From Penicillus capitatus (taxonomy: Eukaryota; Chlorophyta), in the NCBI GenBank assembly GCA_965649825.1, contig OZ287699.1, forward strand, positions 868,001 to 932,000: a stretch of 64,000 bases of DNA, written 5' to 3'. Positions 33,036-45,581 of this stretch are shown here, in pieces (position 1 is the first letter of the stretch; each line of letters begins with the position of its first letter). A program made the position numbers and the translations under genes. The notes under the pieces are model-generated. The model saw only the letters and a program-made list of their open reading frames with translations. It ran no database searches and had not been told where the DNA came from.

Positions 33036-34930
33036 ATGGCCTTTCGACGTGCCTCTTTTCTTTTGTCCGCGGCGACTTGCGTGGGAGGACGTTTTTTGGC
33101 AATGACGGCGGTAGAAGAAGTAGAGGACGAGCCTCCGTTGCTCAACCGAAGAAGGTTAACAGAGGTACAAGCGTCTTCAGAAGACTCGTTGATCGAGAGT
33201 GCAGCTTTTGTTGTTGGCGTCAGTGTGGGTATGAGTAGTGTGTTTCTCATACTGATCACTGTCGGTATCTGTCTTCTCTGTTACAAACGAAAACGCCCCG
33301 CCACTATAGACATCGAAAAGCCAGTCCTTGATAGCCTGGAATTGACACCGTCGTTACAGAAGTATCGGCGTTCTTCAGACGGTCGGGTGTCCTTCATGCG
33401 AGACAGTTTGCGAGAAGATGCCGTTTTGCGTGCAATAGAAGATCTAGAACTGGAAAATATCGAATTTAGCGCTAGCTTGGGACGAGGAGCTTTTGGAAAG
33501 GTCTACAGAGGCGAATACGCCGGGATCCCACTCGCCATCAAGGTTCTCGATCACGACGGAGCAGGCCTCTCTCACGGAGACGAGCCTCTTGAAACATACC
33601 TCAGCCGCAATACGGATCATCCGAATGTCGTTAAGACGTTTGTCAACGAAACGCGACGATGCCAGTCTTTTGCGCCCACAACGATGACGACATCAATCTT
33701 CAGAACACCACCTGGCGCACTATCACAGACAGCTACCACTGCCGAACAAAGAGGATCGTCTTCGGGGGACTCGGACGACGAATTCAGTTATATGGCTCGA
33801 GCAATGGGAACGACAGAAACAGAGGACAATTATCGGACATGGATTGTTATGGAATTCTGCGATAGAGGGTCTCTCGATCAAGCCATTAAGAATAAAGTCT
33901 TTTTCCAAGATGGACATGTTCTTCAACCAAAAATTCGTTTCATGTTGCTCACGGCACTTGACATAGCATCCGCCATGATTTACCTCCATAAGCAAAACAT
34001 CGTTCATGGTGACCTAAAATCGCAAAACGTGCTTCTGAGCCGAAGCGAAGTCGATGAACGTGGATTCACATGCAAGGCAAGAACGCATGATTATTAACGG
34101 ATCTCTTGACTTTTGATTGTTAATCAGGTTGGAGATTTTGGCTTGAGTCGAGTAATCGTTAACAAAACACATATTGATACGTTTACTCATGGAACGGTGA
34201 GCCACTCAGCTCCTGAACTTTTTAAGCAAGGTTTATTGACACCGGCGGCTGACATCTACTCTTTCGGTGCGTGCTGCCAACTCACTCCACGACCTTTCAT
34301 CACTCCTCGTGCTTTCTAGGTATTCTTCTTTGGGAGTTGTTTACGGGAGAGAAGGCTTACACAGGAATACAACACAACGGCATTATCATAGCTGTCACAC
34401 GTACACGCACTCTTCTTGTATGTCTTTGCCAATTGGTGTTGACGACAGGCGGAATTCGTCCGGTGCTGCCGTTGCACTGCCCGGCACCTTTGGCAAACTT
34501 GATAACAGATTGTTGGAGAGATGCGTACTTTGATAGGCCTTCTTTTCAAACTATTGTAGAACGCTTGATCCCATTGCTTAGGGACAGCACTTCTTTAGAA
34601 ACCCCAGTGGAAACCGGCGAACCTGAAGCACATCTCAATAATCTCTCCTCTCCTGAAGATCTTTCTTGCAGTGATGACATCGAGAACAAAGATGACATTT
34701 CGAAATACACGGTCGTGTTGATGCACTTTGCATCCTCTTGTTATCTGACCATCTGTTTTCTTTAGTCTTCCCAATCATCCTCTGAGAAAGGCTTCCGTGT
34801 TGGGAGAAGAATTGAAGCTCTGTCTATCTCGACAGAAAAAAGATCACTTGAGATAGCTGCTAGTCGACAATCGAACGGAGAAAGTGTAACAGAACTGAAG
34901 GTCTCGGAAGAAGAAACCGAAACAGGTTAG
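33036..34930 (+). CDS. TKL-type receptor-like protein kinase
   Basis: Single-pass membrane kinase. Start MAFRRASFLLSAATCVGG gives a signal peptide, a short outer part of about 45 residues, a transmembrane helix (SSVFLILITVGICLLCY) and the stop-transfer KRKRP. Kinase motifs: GRGAFGKVYRGEYAG, AIKVLDHD, HGDLKSQNVLL, DFGLSR after an intron, HSAPELFKQG, DIYSFG-ILLWELFTG, and CWRDAYFDRPSF. All catalytic residues are present. An acidic insert of about 60 residues lies between the N-lobe strands. The tail is Ser/Glu-rich, ending EEETETG. The outer part is too short for a known ligand-binding domain. Frames upstream of 33036 begin with GTG, so this ATG is chosen. Confidence 0.85.
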
Positions 34931-36012
34931 TCTGCCAGTGCTGAATTGAACACCCGTACAGGACGCACTGCAGAAACGGGAATGGGGGTTAGATGATTAT
35001 GTTAGTGTCTTCAAACGTGTGGTGTATCTGGAGCCTCCATGAAATCTACACAGAGCGGTAGATCTTCGGCCAAGTGGAATACTGGTTGGATATTTTTTGT
35101 CCTTTGGGAAAGAATCGCAAGCCTTCTATTGCATGCATGGGTTCCAGGTGTTCATTATTTGGGGTTGGTTGGTTTGCATGTCAGCTTTAGTTTCGTGGCA
35201 CCATCATTTCTCTAAAGCGCATGCTTTTTTATCGTTTCTGCTAAATGCCTGTAAGGAAAAGTCACTGTTTTCGTTGTTGAGATCTTTCCATGCAATGTAT
35301 GTAATGCTGAACCATGCATGAGTTGAAACCCTTCCTTCCTTCCTTCCTTCCAGTGGCCTCGATCTCATATTGCTCTGTTTTGTAGAATACGAATGGCCAA
35401 CGACTCCGAATTCATCAAGGTCGCTGTGATGCATGCAACGTTGACGTGAAGAAGTCAGTCATAAATCGTGGCCATGAACCCAGTAAATCATGGAAAAACA
35501 CTTCAGCTGCATCAAGTCATATTGATTGAACAGCCTTGTGAAATAGAATGCGTTTGTTTCACATCGAAGCAAACCTTTTTCGTTACAACATAAGTCTTTA
35601 GATGCATTATTTCTAGTGTTCATGTTAGCGTCTGAATTGTTTTTGTTAGCACCTGTCACAAAGTATCATGTCTGCGTTGGGAGAATTTGGTCTAGTGCAT
35701 GCATAGTGATTTCATTCATGGATGTCGCCTTACAGACGCATCTCGGGAGTCTTACTGTATATGTGATGCCCATTACGAACATCATAGAGGGCCATGGAGC
35801 TGGTTACTGTCTGACACTGTGCATAGGAACGTCGGGAGATAGCTGATTGACATTGACTGCATCATCTAGCAGCAAGGGGGCTTCTCACCAAATGAGTGTT
35901 GAAGGCTGCACATGCACTGATATCTTTTAGAAACGGCCAATCATGTTCTTGTACAGAGACATGAAGATAGAGTGCTTTCATAACATCTCTTTTACTGCGT
36001 AGCATTCTTCCC
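34931..36012. other. Gene-free interval with a TTCC repeat
   Basis: About 1.1 kb between the kinase and the FCP1-like gene (tail to tail). A short tandem TTCC tract (five to six units) lies at about 35331-35353. I see no gene; the interval probably holds the 3' ends of both neighbours. Confidence 0.5.
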
Positions 36013-37494
36013 TCAAACGATACCATAGAACAGAAGATGCCTCAACCCTAGAGGACACAACCTCTCAGTTGTTCTTGGAGTATGTGTCTTACCAGACGGG
36101 AGAGACAACGTGGTATCCTCGAGAACGCGCCCACGAAATCTGTCGCCAACATACAGTATGGGCAAAGCAAAAGGGGAGAGTACTTTGTTTGATGCAGGGA
36201 GCGTCACAAAGTGCGTGGTTTTCTCTGTGTGTGTCAGCGAACAAGTAGCACCTATCCCTGTCGCCATTCGCCATAGCAGCTGATGCTCGTGCGGTTCCTT
36301 TGGTGAGAACAGGCGATCGAAGCAGATGTGCACATCTACAACACTCGGCCACAATGCTTGACTGTTCGTCATGTTGCCTTCACCTGGCATAACAGTCAGT
36401 CTTGTTTCGGCCATGAGACGACGCACATCCCACGGCTTCATTTGCAAGACGCGCTTTGGGAGCTTGTGATGGAGTTCTCGCAAATCGGTAGTCTCCGGCT
36501 GATGATCGGACATCTCTTCAAACACCTTCCGTCTGAGATGCAGTAAGATGTCCAGAGCGTTCAGAAGAAAACCACAATCATCTTCGTCTCTGCCGCACCA
36601 CAGATTCTTATTCAAGCCTGAGGCACCACGCAGACTACGTTTTTGTCGCGAACATCGACGGAGACGTCAATCCGAATCTCTCCTTTGTCTCTGGAAAGAA
36701 GAGATAAGACTCGATGCCAAGCTGGCTATCCATGTCGTCCCACAGAAGGCAAGAATCGCTAAGAATGACGGTTATGCTTCTTAGGTGACTCAGGAGAGGG
36801 CCCACTCTGCGAACCTGAAGAGCAAAGGCTTCATACACGCTTCCGTAGGGCAGAAAGATCGATCGCACTTTCTTCAGAACGGATTCCTCTGGGCCGATGA
36901 CCTCGTAAATGACGCGGTCCATCGATATCCATCCATCTGGATCCACAATCTTGAGAATGGCTTCCACTTCATCCCTGGATGCTATGGCTGCAGTGCTCAC
37001 GACAAAAGCTACAGCTTTACTTTGGACGGCAGGTGTGGCCAAACAGCACGAAACCGTTTCGGATAATTCTGAGGAATTTGCTCAGTCCTGGACGGAGCTT
37101 CAGCCACAAGTTTAGACGATGCAGGCAATGTAAAGAGCACAAGGAATGGGGCAGACGGGATTCATTCTCAAGGCATGTCTTTAGGGTCTGCTCCGCTTCG
37201 TCGTCCAGCTTTGAGAAATGTGTCGTACTGAAAAGAACTGTGTCCAGATCAAGCACTAAACACAGTTTGCCCTCCAAAACGGCGTCCCCGAGCTCTACAA
37301 GCAGAGGACCAGCATTAAAGCCATCGTCTGTTTAGAGCCTGCGCACCGGCAGTTTGTGTCCTTTTTGGCAGTACGACCCCGCGCAACAGTGATCCCCAGT
37401 GCGAATCCGGTCGAGAATCGAACACAACATCGGGTGAAATTTGCCTAGGTTTAAAGATGAGAGGCGGCGGCGGTGGAGGGATTGAAAGACTCAT
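36013..37494 (-). CDS. FCP1-like RNA polymerase II CTD phosphatase with BRCT
   Basis: Dephosphorylates the C-terminal domain of RNA polymerase II. From 37494: MSLSIPPPPPPLIFKP, an intron, then KLCLVLDLDTVLFSTTHFS, where DLDTV is the DxDx(T/V) catalytic motif; next LNLWLKLRPGLSKFLR, VEAILKIVDPDGWIS, DSCLLWDDMDSQLGIESYLFFP, matching the FCP1 homology domain order. The C-terminal exon (36013-36615) is BRCT-like (SVVDVHICFDRLFSP ... GIGATCSLTHTEKTTHFV). Ends HLLFYGIV. The gene may extend upstream into 37690-39048, where a Cys-rich motif typical of plant CTD phosphatases lies. Confidence 0.75.
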
Positions 37495-37689
37495 AAGCTC
37501 AGAACGAAAGAGTCCAGGATTCCCTTCGATCTCATTTGATTCCGTGGCTGTGTAACGTACAGTTTTTGATGCAAACGGACCTTGTTGATCACAAGAGGCT
37601 GTCTTTAAGAACTCTTCCTTTCTCTGATTCTTTTCCCGACCTCCTTTTCCTCCCGCAGGATAATCAGATACATAAGACGACCCTTGCCG

Positions 37690-39048
37690 ATTCTATAACA
37701 ATGCAAATCGTATATGGCGCTTTGCTGTTGGACAACAACTCACAGTCATCGGGTAACTGGAAGGCGAGTCACGAATGGTAGGAGGTTGGTGCGTGGAATG
37801 CGCATTTGATATGCTCGACGTATCTGGATCCGTTACGGAAGGCTTCGTCGAGAAGGGATCTACACTCCACCGATCACGAGAGCACATAAAAGATGTGTTC
37901 GCTCACAGATCGACCGTTCCCTTTGTGCAGGATCGTTATAGGTATGAAGGGATGGTGAGCTCTTTTGGCATGGTTGCCCTGTAAGATTCGTCACACTGCA
38001 CGTCTCGGCCAATGCCATCATCAGTTTCTTCTCTTCTTCTTGAAAACGAATATGGATATCTTGTTTGTTATCGGTTGCTCTCCAGCTCTCCCGATCTTCT
38101 CTGATCCTTTTTATTCTGTCTCTTCCCTCAATATCCATCTCCTTACCCCGTGCTCTGCATTGTTGCTATTCTCCATTGTATGTATACTCCTCTTTGTGCT
38201 GACCTCGTGCAACAGACAGACGACTTTGGACTTTGTCTTGTGTGGTGGCCATCAGATGTCTCGGACGACTTTACGTACATCTCCGTTCTCGTCGTAGGAT
38301 CATAAGTGAGACGCGTGGCAGCTGTTGATGAAGGCTCTGCTACCCATTCGGTCTAGACATGAAGAAACCAGGTGGTTTGCTTATCTAAGAGAGAGTGTTT
38401 GGGATTACCATTCTACGCTCTTCTTCCTTACATCCGTTTCGTCCATCTGCCCTTCCCTCGACATTCTTATCCAAATGCGCGTCTTCTCGCATGCGTCGTT
38501 CTGCAGAGTCTGTCGTCGGAGGAGTTGTCATCGACGCTTTATCCTTTGGGCAGGCCACAAAAGGAGCAGTTTCATCGATGCGCCTCGTCTGATCCGCCGA
38601 GAGGGATTTCGACGAACCATCGATCTGCAACACATCAACCGTTCTTGCCCGCATCGACGGAAGAACACAGAAGACCTCGTGTGACGGCGCAACTGACGTT
38701 TCCCTAAAACCACGCGAACTACTGCCGTCTTTGCTGTCGTCTCTACGGCGATCTTCTTTGAGTCCCACGATGGGTTCTGCCTCGCGAATCCAATTCTCCA
38801 GTTCGCGTTTCTGTGATGTTCCAAACAACTCATGCCTGGATATCTCCACAGAGTCCATCGAGACAAGGTGTGCCCATAGGATTGGACCTGTGATGCATGG
38901 CAAGTCGAATAAGATCTTTGACGTTCTCTGCATGCTGTGATCCCCGCGGACGGTTCAAATAGGCACCGCACACAATGCACAGTCCGTTGAACACTCGGTG
39001 AACGCACTCCGTCACTTCTGGACGTTCAACCCTTGACTGTAACGACAC
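37690..39048 (-). CDS. Possible 5' part of the FCP1-like gene, or a separate gene
   Basis: Minus-strand frames carry CVHRVFNGLCIVCGAYLN at about 38990, like the CxH...C..CG motif at the N-terminus of plant CTD phosphatase-like proteins. Downstream on the same strand come SVEISRHELFGTSQKREL-ENWIREAEP and a long Ser/Arg/Asp-rich stretch to 38385, then RFQEEEKKLMMALAE near 38060. If spliced, these would make a long linker in front of the phosphatase domain. I could not join all pieces in frame, so this may equally be a separate unidentified gene. Confidence 0.35.
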
Positions 39049-39166
39049 GGTTTAGCACAAGGCGTCGCTCGAGACTTTGACGCTCACTTTGCATTCGAGG
39101 CGTCGGAGTCGTTCAAGTTTCTTTATCGCCGTCCTTAATTCGCGGCACAGAACGTCGAGCGACCTG

Positions 39167-39956
39167 TCACACCTTGAGTGCGCTGCAGCACAAGGCGTCG
39201 GTTGAGTATATCACACACCTGTTCGCGTCCGGCGTCCCAACACGTTTCGTCAGAGAAAGAATCTCTTCAACAAGCCCCTCGCGTTCGTGCGTCGTCGAGC
39301 GTTCGTTTCGATAGGTGCCGTTGTCGTAACTGCGGGAGAAATGATCTCTTTCTCGATGACTCTCCCGGCGATCGCGTGTCGAGCGATATCGCCTGGACAT
39401 TCTCAGCCTCTGACTGAATGACGTCCGGCGCGAGCCGAGTGAAGTCGAACGTTGCAACGGCGAACGTTCAGTCGTCAATCCACTTTCAAATGGAAGATGC
39501 AACTACGAACACACACACGAATCAGCATGTGGAATGCACGTACATACTCTTTTTAAAAAACAGTCCAGTGCACAGACGAAACACAACAGAATGCCATGAA
39601 TGCGACGATGAGAGTGGGCCATTTGTGTGTACGTGGGGAAAGTTGCTCTTTTCGCCGTGAATTTCGCCCTCCTCGAAGTCAGCATCCTCGTTCGGCGTTT
39701 GTGCCCCGCTCAGCTGTCGCTCGCTTCTCCCTTCCATTCGCGATAGCACTGTGACGCTGTCTACGCCGACAAACGCGTTGTGTGTTGCCGCGTCTGAAAT
39801 GGCCTTCTCGAAGGAACGCGTCTTACCTAACCGACACGCAACAGCAATACGCGATAAATCACCTATGCATTTGACAACGACGTACGTGACTGTTTGTGCA
39901 TACAAAGAGATCTTAGATCGCCAATCTTCATCGGAACCTTGGTCTCTCACCGAAAC
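39167..39956 (-). CDS. Unidentified Arg/Ser-rich protein
   Basis: Minus strand. The first part contains VTYVVVKCIGDLSRIAVACR and FVGVDSVTVLSRMEGRSERQ, the middle is acidic (DADFEEGEIHGE), and after an intron the second part is RS-rich (RRTSFSQRLRMSRRYRSTR, RRESHRERDHFSRS). Such RS tails are common in splicing-related proteins. The N-terminus is unclear: the longest frame begins with GTG, and the nearest ATG (39956-39958) would need an intron right after it. That ATG overlaps the start of the P450 gene on the other strand. Confidence 0.4.
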
Positions 39957-41895
39957 ATGAATATCGATTACAGCACAGTAAAGTCATTTGGTTTCTATAC
40001 GGGTGGATTGGACATTTCGACGCATCGGAAGAGACACGGTGTCAACGCAAGATGTTTCATAGTGCCACAGGCCGCAGCACGGTCCTCCTCTACGTCACCG
40101 GCAGGCGGTTGTCCTTTCCACGGCGAAGTTAAAGCAGCCGTCGAAGTCATGCCAGATGATGACGCTGTCGTGACACCGGGCCCAAGACCCTTCTCACTTC
40201 GGTCGGCCTGGGATGTCAGCAAAATTTTGCGCTTTGGCATTCACGAGGCGATGCTGCGCTTTTTCGAAACATACGGTCCCGTTTGCAGGTGCGCGAGTAT
40301 GCCAATCATGGATCCGTCATCAAACATGTGCTTGTAGATTTGCCAATCCAACGAATCTTAACGGAAAGTCTGGTTGGATCTTTGTCAACGACCCTGATAA
40401 TGTGCAATATATTTCAGTGGCGAATGCCAAGAACTACACAACACGATATCTCCCTGTGCGGTCTTGTTCTGATGTCAATTACCTAAAGGGAGGGGTGGTG
40501 TTCAGGATATTTATAAATTTGCAACAAATGGAAAGGGAATCCTTGGTTCCCAGGGGGAATACAATCGTAAACATCGAGCCATGTGCCAGCCGACTTTTCA
40601 TTGTACCCCTATTCTCAGGGGATTCGCTGCTGCGCTCGTTGACAAGTGATACGCTGAGCCAATGAAAGCAACAAACGAATGGCCTTTGTTTTAGAACCGA
40701 ACGCGTGGCTCAGTTTTTTGTTGAGAGGGATGGAGAGATGGACATCTCGCTCATGACACAGAGACTGGCGTTAGATGTCATCGGCGAAGTCGCTTTCAGC
40801 CACGATTTCAAGGAATCGGAGAAGATCCGAAAGTGATGCCGTTCGCAGCTGACCATCCAAATTGAATTGCTCGTTGCCTTTAGAGAGATCTACGGAATCG
40901 AATCAGACTATGGAGAAGACACCGATGCCCTTGTGCAGGCGGTGAATGATTTCGGTGACGTCCTTGGTGATATGTTCATTCTGCCCATGCCTGTTTTGAA
41001 GCTCCTAAAAAGGATCCGCTCCAAAGCGATGAAGAAATTGGAGCATTCCTTAGCCACACAAAGGCAGATCATGTTAGATGTCATCAGCCAACGGCGAAAG
41101 GAACGCATGAATGGCGAAGATCAGAAAAAAGACCTCCTTGGATCACTCCTCGAGGTTTATGACGAAGATGGGAATAAAATGACAGATGAAGAGCTATGGG
41201 AAGATGTCCACGACATCATGGGGGCAGGACATGAAACAACGGCCTCTGCTCTGGCCGCCTGTCTCTATCTCATTTCGGTGCACCCAGAAGTGGAAGAGAA
41301 AGTGGTCCACGAGCTTAATACCGTTTTGAGTAAGCATTCCTGCAAAGCGGCTGCCCGTTCATGTATCTGCCTGTTCTCAGATGGGAGAAGTCCAACGTAC
41401 GATGACGTCGAGTCCCTGGTCTACACATCTCAGTGTGTGAAGGAGACACTTCGTATGTATCCACCCATTCCTATTTTTCCAAGAGAAGCGTCCGAATCCG
41501 ATCTGTTGCCCAGTGGGCATCGTGTGAACAAAGGCGATGTCGTTTTCATGGCAGGTTACAGTCTTGGCCGCTCGCCGGTTCTCTGGGACGATCCTTTGAC
41601 GTTTCGTCCCGATCGGTTTCATCCGGACCTAGTTTCCCAGATGCACAAATTTCAGTTTTGCCCGTTTGGAGCCGGCAATCGTATGTGCATTGGTCCAGTT
41701 TTTGCTTCGATGTCTGTGACGTTGATGACAGCCGCTTTTTTGCAGAAGCTTGAGCTTACAGCTATTCACCCCACATCTCAGTCACTCAACATCACATACG
41801 ACATCACTATGAATTTTTACAAGTCCAATGGACTTCGTATGAAAATCGCTCCTCGATGTCTGTCTCAGCAACAACGAATGAATTGCTATATTTGA
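39957..41895 (+). CDS. Cytochrome P450 (CYP97/CYP4-like)
   Basis: Heme monooxygenase. The N-terminus is not a membrane anchor but a Ser/Arg-rich stretch with CFIVPQAAARSSSTSP, so plastid targeting is possible as in CYP97 carotenoid hydroxylases. Markers in order: ILRFGIHEAMLRFFETYGPV, AKNYTTRYLP, IMGAGHETTASAL (I-helix oxygen-binding AGxET), KETLRMYPP (ExxR), FRPDRF, and FCPFGAGNRMCIGPVF (heme Cys). At least five introns of about 50-60 nt restore frame, including one within the B-C region. Ends QQQRMNCYI. Substrate is unknown; the branch is judged only from overall look. Confidence 0.82.
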
Positions 41896-42188
41896 CCACG
41901 GTAGATATTGCTCCGTGGCATTCGCTGCGTCTTAGTATTTGTCATTCTGTGCATTCATCGGGATCTCTGCATCTCACTGTCATGTCTGACGTGAAGAAAG
42001 TCTTTAAGGTTTTTTGTTTGATGGAACACGTGTCACGATCGATGGTCGATATAGGTTAATCTCTCGCGTTTTGTGCGTTCACCTCGTGCGAAGTTCTCCG
42101 CGACATTGTTTATTTGGATTCGTTGTGTTGTTATTTTGCCGAAAGTTTGACATTCTTCTCTTCAGCATTCTTGTCACCCATTGTGAAG

Positions 42189-43661
42189 ATGCCGAAGCTC
42201 GCGGCGGAGTCGGAAGACCAACAAAAAAGAGGAAGTATGGACGTTCTCTACAATTCAGACGAATTCCGGATGTATTGTTTCAAAGTACGTCTGGCAGGCA
42301 GCTCGCCCTCATTGGATAAACGTGTGGCGGGAGGTTAGGTTCTGCCGTGTTCGAAGCACTATAGTCATGACTGGACGATCTGTCCCTTCGCGCACCCCGG
42401 AGAAAAGGCCAGACGCCGAGACCCACGCGTTTTTAAGTACGCCGGCGTCGAATGCCCTCATGTGAAAGAAGTGCGATACGATGCGATGATTGATGGCGAC
42501 GAACTTCGCTAATAGGTTTTGTGTAGGGATTGAAGTGTCCACGTGGAGACCTGTGCCCTTTTGCGCACAACATCTTCGAATGCTGGCTGCATCCAACACG
42601 GTAGGACCCTCTCCAATGCTGTCTAGAGAATCCTGACTCCGATTGACTGCGCATTCAGCTATCGCACACAGTTGTGCAATGAACCTGCATCCTGCAAGAG
42701 GAAGGTATGTTTCTTTGCGCATGCCCTGGAAGAGCTCCGTGAGCCTTGCAATCCGGTGGATAACATTCCAGAAGGCGGCATTGGCTCCGGCACAGCGCCA
42801 CTGATGTCGTTGGATGGTTTGGGAAATTCTGGAGCGTTTGCAGCAGGAATGTTGCCCCCACAGCGACAGTCCATCGATGTTGGTTCTTTGCATCAAATGG
42901 GAATGGGAACGTCGAGTCCATTGAACTTACATGAATTGGTCACGGGTATGCATGGACTTGGCATGCAGCATCCTGTGCAGCAGCAAAATCAGCAGTTGAC
43001 GAATCTGCTGATAAACCTGCTTGCAGAGATCGATCTGAATGGACAGCGACAAGCACTTCTGAAGTCCCATCAGCAGCAGCAGCAGCAGCAGCAGTTTCAT
43101 TCAGATCCGGCTTTTTTCTCACATACGTTGGGAGGACTACCCAGATGGTCCACAGATAGCGCAATGCTGTCAACAGCTAAGTTTCCGTCGTTTTCTGGAA
43201 ACAACTTTCAAGCACCGTCAATGGTTTCAGGCGTTATGCCAGGTCTGAGCAGGACACAGGATACTATGTTCAATAACAGGAGCGCATCTATGGAAAGCAG
43301 TATCCATGATGCTATGACTCAGGGAATGCAATGCCACGGCAGGGTGTCAATTGACAACTCTGCACTATCAAGAGCCGCCGCCATCTCAGCACCCCACCAC
43401 CACAAACACCATCATCCACCATCCACATTCCGTCAGGCGGCAAACGTGAACAAAAGGGATTCTATGAAACTCAATTTCAGGAGCATCGAAGAAGACCATC
43501 CCGTCCGCTCCTCAGAAGAAGAATCCTCGGCATTGTCTAGTGCTGGCCTGTCCGCCGACAGTTCCGGGGCAGAGAACTATCCAATGAGCTATCCGCTTGA
43601 AGACACAGATGGTCGTCCTTCGTTGGACTGCACGCTTCCTGAATCTTTTATCCTTTTCTAG
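42189..43661 (+). CDS. Plant-type tandem CCCH zinc-finger protein (RR-TZF)
   Basis: RNA-binding regulator of mRNA decay/translation. Start [15 protein letters not shown], then [41 protein letters not shown], the arginine-rich Cys/His region that precedes the fingers in plant TZF proteins, then [22 protein letters not shown] and [18 protein letters not shown]. The C-terminal 300 residues are low-complexity (Met, Gln, Ser, His) with a CAG-coded Gln tract (about 43070-43095). Ends LPESFILF at 43661. Three short introns. The order matches plants; animal TTP-type proteins lack the RR part, so this is a lineage marker. Confidence 0.9.
43068..43096 (+). repeat. CAG trinucleotide tract (poly-Gln)
   Basis: A run of CAG triplets coding for about nine Gln inside the tandem CCCH protein. 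Possible length variation. Confidence 0.85.
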
Positions 43662-45581
43662 TTGCTTGCTCATCCTTTGCACTGTGTTTATATTACGTGT
43701 CGGAATTACTTTGTTGTGTGTTACTAAGTATCCTAATCTTTTCCCTTGATCCGCTCCGTTTTTGTGGGGGATGCTCAAAAGGAGCAGCGTGTTAAACAAA
43801 CCACTCGCCTGTGCAGAAGCTATGATCGGTTACATCACTTGACTTGTGTCTTTTGAAGTTTATCTTTCATGTTCTTCTATCTTTTCAATTCTCAACGGGC
43901 TTTGTTCAGTGCACCTGGGATCGATCTTTGACCAACTCCACAGGGACAGGGAGTTTGGATTGCCCTCATGACCATGGTGTCACAGGTGGTGGTCTGGTAA
44001 CGTTGTTGTTGTTATCGTCATGGCGGTGGTGGCAGTGGTGGTTCCATATCTACGACGTTCCTTTGTTTCTGTTTTTTGTCGACTCTGACGAACATGACCA
44101 AAGAAGAAATGGAAATGCCCTTATCAGTTTTGGATTTCTGTTCGCTTTTCCAATTCTAACGATGCTGCAGCAGAGTTTGATATCACGCCGCCGCATGTGC
44201 CCTGAAGTCGAGTTTTATTTTAGCCGCTCTTCGTCCTCATGGTCTCCGACGCCGTTTGCTATCTGGAAAATGAAGGATGTCACTCGGGTTTCTCTGTGGG
44301 CAACACAAAAAGAGCATTCTTCATTTTTCCGTGTCCAGAGGCCTATGACGTCCTCTGCACGGCCATTATCAAGTATGCATGGGATAGATCCGAACAACTT
44401 CCAATGTGTACATCTATTCAGCACGGATGTGTGTCATTGGTAGGCGTTCTTCCATGTATTGCGTCCGTTCTTGTCATTTGGAAGCAGATCTGTGTTCGCT
44501 GAAGTAAATATCCTCATGAATGCGAAGAATGCTATCCGATCGAACTGATGATTGATTGATTAATGTATCGGTGTCCATTTCGTATTTCTGCCCAAAGTTC
44601 TTCAAGCTTTAGAAGCCATGCCTGCGAATTCTTGTTTGGATGTTTCTTTCCGATGATGTCTGTCAAACATTCTCACCGAGAAGGTCTAAGGCATGCACTG
44701 TTTCCTGCTTCCTCTGACAATTGTTCATTCTAAGGGTTCGGTCATCCATCCTTCCCTCTAGCAAAGGGATGTCATCTGGATTGATCATTGTTATTGTTCG
44801 TTCGTTCGTTGTTCTGGTTGTTTGTCGGTTAAGTGTGTGGTGTGAGGTGCATCCGAATCAAATTCTGGACGTCTCACCATCGATTTTTCATTTAGAAGAC
44901 TACTACTGTCTTTGGCCGAACACGCCTTAGCCATGTTATAAACCCTTCATGTGTTACTGTCAGTACGCACGCACATGTGGGCATTCTTGAAGACATACTC
45001 CTCCTATGCTGCCATGCTTCGGTGACGTGTGTGTTATGGATCTGGACTTGTCCTTGATCAAGGCAGTATTCTTTTATTTTTTAGAGGTATCTGTCTGCTG
45101 GATGGCTTTGTTTCTGGGAAAAGAAAGCATTCAGTTCGTGTGTGCGGAAGGTGGCGACCGAAATAATTCAAATCCAGAAGGAAAGGACACCCCTGTCTTT
45201 TCCATTCGACATAGTGTGGGGGTTGGGTACATATCTGACTGACTGTAGGACAGATCGACCGATAGAAGTCTCTGTCTGTCGTTCTGCCCGTTAACTGATA
45301 CGTCAATGAATGGTTTGCTATTTTGTATGACGATTCAATTCTATCTGTCTTTCTGAGATCTGATAATCTTTAAGCATGCGTGGCTGTTTTGAGGCTGTTT
45401 TGGTGCGTTCCGATACTGTGCGAAGGGTGCCAGGATTCCTCTCTCGTCGCCTTCTGCCCCATTCAATCATCCTGGATGATAACGTGGCGACGAAGAGACA
45501 GGAACCAGTCAACTGAGACACACCCAGGCGGTTCGACTGCATCGACAAACATTGTTTTGACCATTGAGTTTTTCGCATTTG
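43662..45581. other. Gene-free interval, about 1.9 kb
   Basis: No gene I can support. The longest frame (43844-44443, plus) begins with TTG and reads like random hydrophobic text. The start is probably the 3' untranslated region of the CCCH gene, which tends to be long in such regulators. A TTCG-type short repeat is near 44795. Confidence 0.5.

Noticed and set aside
43844-44443. 199-codon plus-strand frame after the CCCH gene
   Set aside because: Starts with TTG, aromatic-rich random text, no domain; more likely 3' untranslated sequence.
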